A stretch of DNA of 64,000 nucleotides from Cucumis sativus. Taxonomy: Eukaryota; Streptophyta; Magnoliopsida; Cucurbitales; Cucurbitaceae. Location: NCBI RefSeq assembly GCF_000004075.3, contig NC_026657.2:28862408-28926407 (forward strand), given 5' to 3'. Shown in pieces: positions 62,356 through 64,000 of this stretch. The notes under the pieces are model-generated. The model was not told the DNA's origin. It saw only the letters and a program-made list of their open reading frames with translations, and ran no database searches. Both the position numbers and the translations under genes were made by a program. The first letter of the stretch is position 1. Every line of letters begins with the position of its first letter.

Positions 62356-63977
62356 TCAGGGGGATAGTTCAATTGGAATATCAAATTCAATTGGCAGTGT
62401 TTTCCAGTGCAAACTTGGTTCCCAATCAGCTTCTTCTAAAACCTTCAAAATTTCCTCTGCAACTATCTCACTTCCTTCTGCTGTTAAATGAACCCCATCT
62501 CTGAAATTAACAGCATACAATGGATTCAATCTATATGTTTTAAGCCGGAGATTCAAACTTCTGAATTTGAGATTGTTATTATAAGCAGAGTGTTAGTTGA
62601 GAGATTCAATCTCCATTAAAAAAGACACGACACGACACAACCCATATAATGCTATAAGAACTAGATACTAACGTGAAGCAAGAAGTGAGCCAATCATCTC
62701 TCTTCTGAATTGCAGACCAGAGATCTATGCATTTCACGTCAATCTTCTTGCAGAGTTCTTTACAAGCCTCGGCGTATTTACGACAGGACTCCAATGTTCG
62801 ACGCTCAGCGTGATCCTCACTGGATCAATCAGTAAACAAAATCAGGCATTGAGTTTGTAAAAACAAGGGAAGAAACAGAGAGCGGGATGTTCATAATCAA
62901 TATGGTGAGCACCTCATTTTTTCTTTAATTAGATTGTAGCTCACAGGCGGGGCTGTAAGGAAGATGACTCGGGTTTTCTCTGAGAGGCTCTGACAAACGT
63001 GAGAAACAAATAAGCAAAGGAAAAGGGAAAGTTCATTGATGCAAAATTAATAGTGTATGTATTAGCAGTTGACCTTGAGATGAATGGCTATCTTCTTCAT
63101 GTTCTCAACATATTCAGAAAGCGGTACATAAGGGTTCTTAGAAGAAGGGAAAGGAAGCATACAATCATTGCCACCAAAGTAAACTATTACCAATGAAGGT
63201 TGATTGGCACTGTCCTGATAGGCAATATATCTTAAAAACATTAGCTTCAATATATCCACCCAATTAAGCACAAACGTGATATTTAGATATTGTTGAAACG
63301 TGTTTTGTCAAGAATCCATATATTATTCGATTCTATTCTAATTTAGCATGGTACAAAAACAAAAGCTATTGCATTCAAATTTTTCTACAAATAGGTATAA
63401 ATAGATAACAATAACAGCAGTGTACCTTTGGAAAGAGATGATGTAAAACCCCTAAAGCCTCTCTAGAATTCCAACCAGCATAGCCGCGTACCAAGATATC
63501 TGCCTGTGGAGTTTCAAACAAACTCACTAAGGAACCAATACTAAACATTCATGATCCCACACATTGACCTCTTAGAACGGATTAAAATCACTCCGAAACA
63601 AGGATGTTAAGTGATTAAAAACATTTTATAATTAGAGTGATTGTGAATATAACAATAGTGATTTAACCGTTCTAAAATCAAATCAATATCAAAGAATCAA
63701 ACATACCCTTCAGTCTATTTTGGTCGTGTCTAATCAAAACAGTAGCCATATTCTAAATACATACAATACACTAAAATTAATTGACTGAAAGCTAAAAGTA
63801 AATGAAGATTAAACCAGATTCATAAAGAGATTCCAAATCTCATCCGCAGGAATAAGTCAGAAATACCTGACGAGAGTACAAATCGGCAAGAATAGAACCC
63901 CATCCGCCATCCCCAAAGCTAAATTGAACAATGGAAGAACCAAATAGCACAAAAAGAGGTCTCGCCGGCCCTACCAT
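62356..63977 (-). CDS. CPRD49: GDSL/SGNH esterase, CPRD49 (isoamyl acetate esterase-like) type
   Basis: Six exons (63977-63867, 63503-63426, 63214-63074, 62989-62913, 62819-62673, 62500-62356) join in frame to 232 residues, so the gene is complete though its start is 24 bp from the window edge. The order of SGNH blocks is clear: block I FVLFGSSIVQFSFGDGGWG, where the usual GDS is GSS and S15 is the nucleophile; block II VRGYAGWNSREAL; block III YFGGNDC with G78 and N79; block V TDGVHLTAEG with D186 and H189. IFLTAPPV and QKRDDWLTSCFTDG are typical of the CPRD49 subfamily. CPRD49 was first described as drought-induced in cowpea. No signal peptide is seen, unlike most plant GDSL lipases, so a cytosolic location is likely. 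The C-terminus is about 20 residues shorter than relatives I recall. The promoter is outside the window. Confidence 0.92.
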
Positions 63978-64000
63978 TTTCGCAAATCCAGACCCGACTG

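Overview
This window is nuclear DNA of a flowering plant, and I read it as a eudicot. It is AT-rich, its genes are broken by short GT–AG introns, and the genes are separated by kilobases of AT-rich spacer. The protein set is purely plant: a CPK13-type calcium-dependent kinase, an ALFIN-like PHD protein, a GT-3 trihelix factor, a jasmonate-induced oxygenase and a plastid rhodanese. Overall look and protein similarity recalled from memory suggest a cucurbit such as Cucumis, but that assignment is inference only. There is no sign of an operon, CRISPR array, prophage or organelle segment.

Layout. On the left are a VARLMGL/DUF4378-type gene (768-1922, +), a 7 kb spacer with a likely hAT-type non-autonomous transposon (4616-5077), and a GT-3 trihelix transcription factor (8984-10061, -). 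A long spacer follows, holding a dense ABRE/G-box plus DRE cluster near 11.6-12.0 kb. CPK13 lies at 19109-22218 (+), with two upstream ORFs in its leader and a perfect 72-bp tandem duplication downstream. An 11 kb spacer leads to a jasmonate-induced oxygenase (33213-35618, +). After another spacer comes a denser cluster: ALFIN-like (41013-43097, -), a type II DnaJ (44548-46611, -), an FCP1/SCP-like phosphatase (48947-50829, +), the rhodanese STR11 (51425-53990, +) and PDX1 (54331-55257, -). The right end has a decayed hAT transposase (60156-60560, -) and a CPRD49-type GDSL esterase (62356-63977, -).

All ten protein-coding models close in frame across every inferred splice site. Several genes fit stress or hormone biology: Ca2+ signalling (CPK13), jasmonate turnover (JOX), vitamin B6 synthesis (PDX1) and chaperoning (DnaJ). 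They are ordinary neighbours rather than a recognisable metabolic gene cluster, and I do not find a clearly new multigene system.

The more unusual material is non-coding. The STR11 intron carries a roughly 360-bp imperfect foldback. Three islands of TGGGCC/AGCCCA elements look like housekeeping promoters but have no gene after them. Two ABRE/DRE islands lie far from any recognised gene. A tRNA-like (SINE-type) relic sits near 47.6 kb. An ALFIN intron contains a diverged internal duplication.
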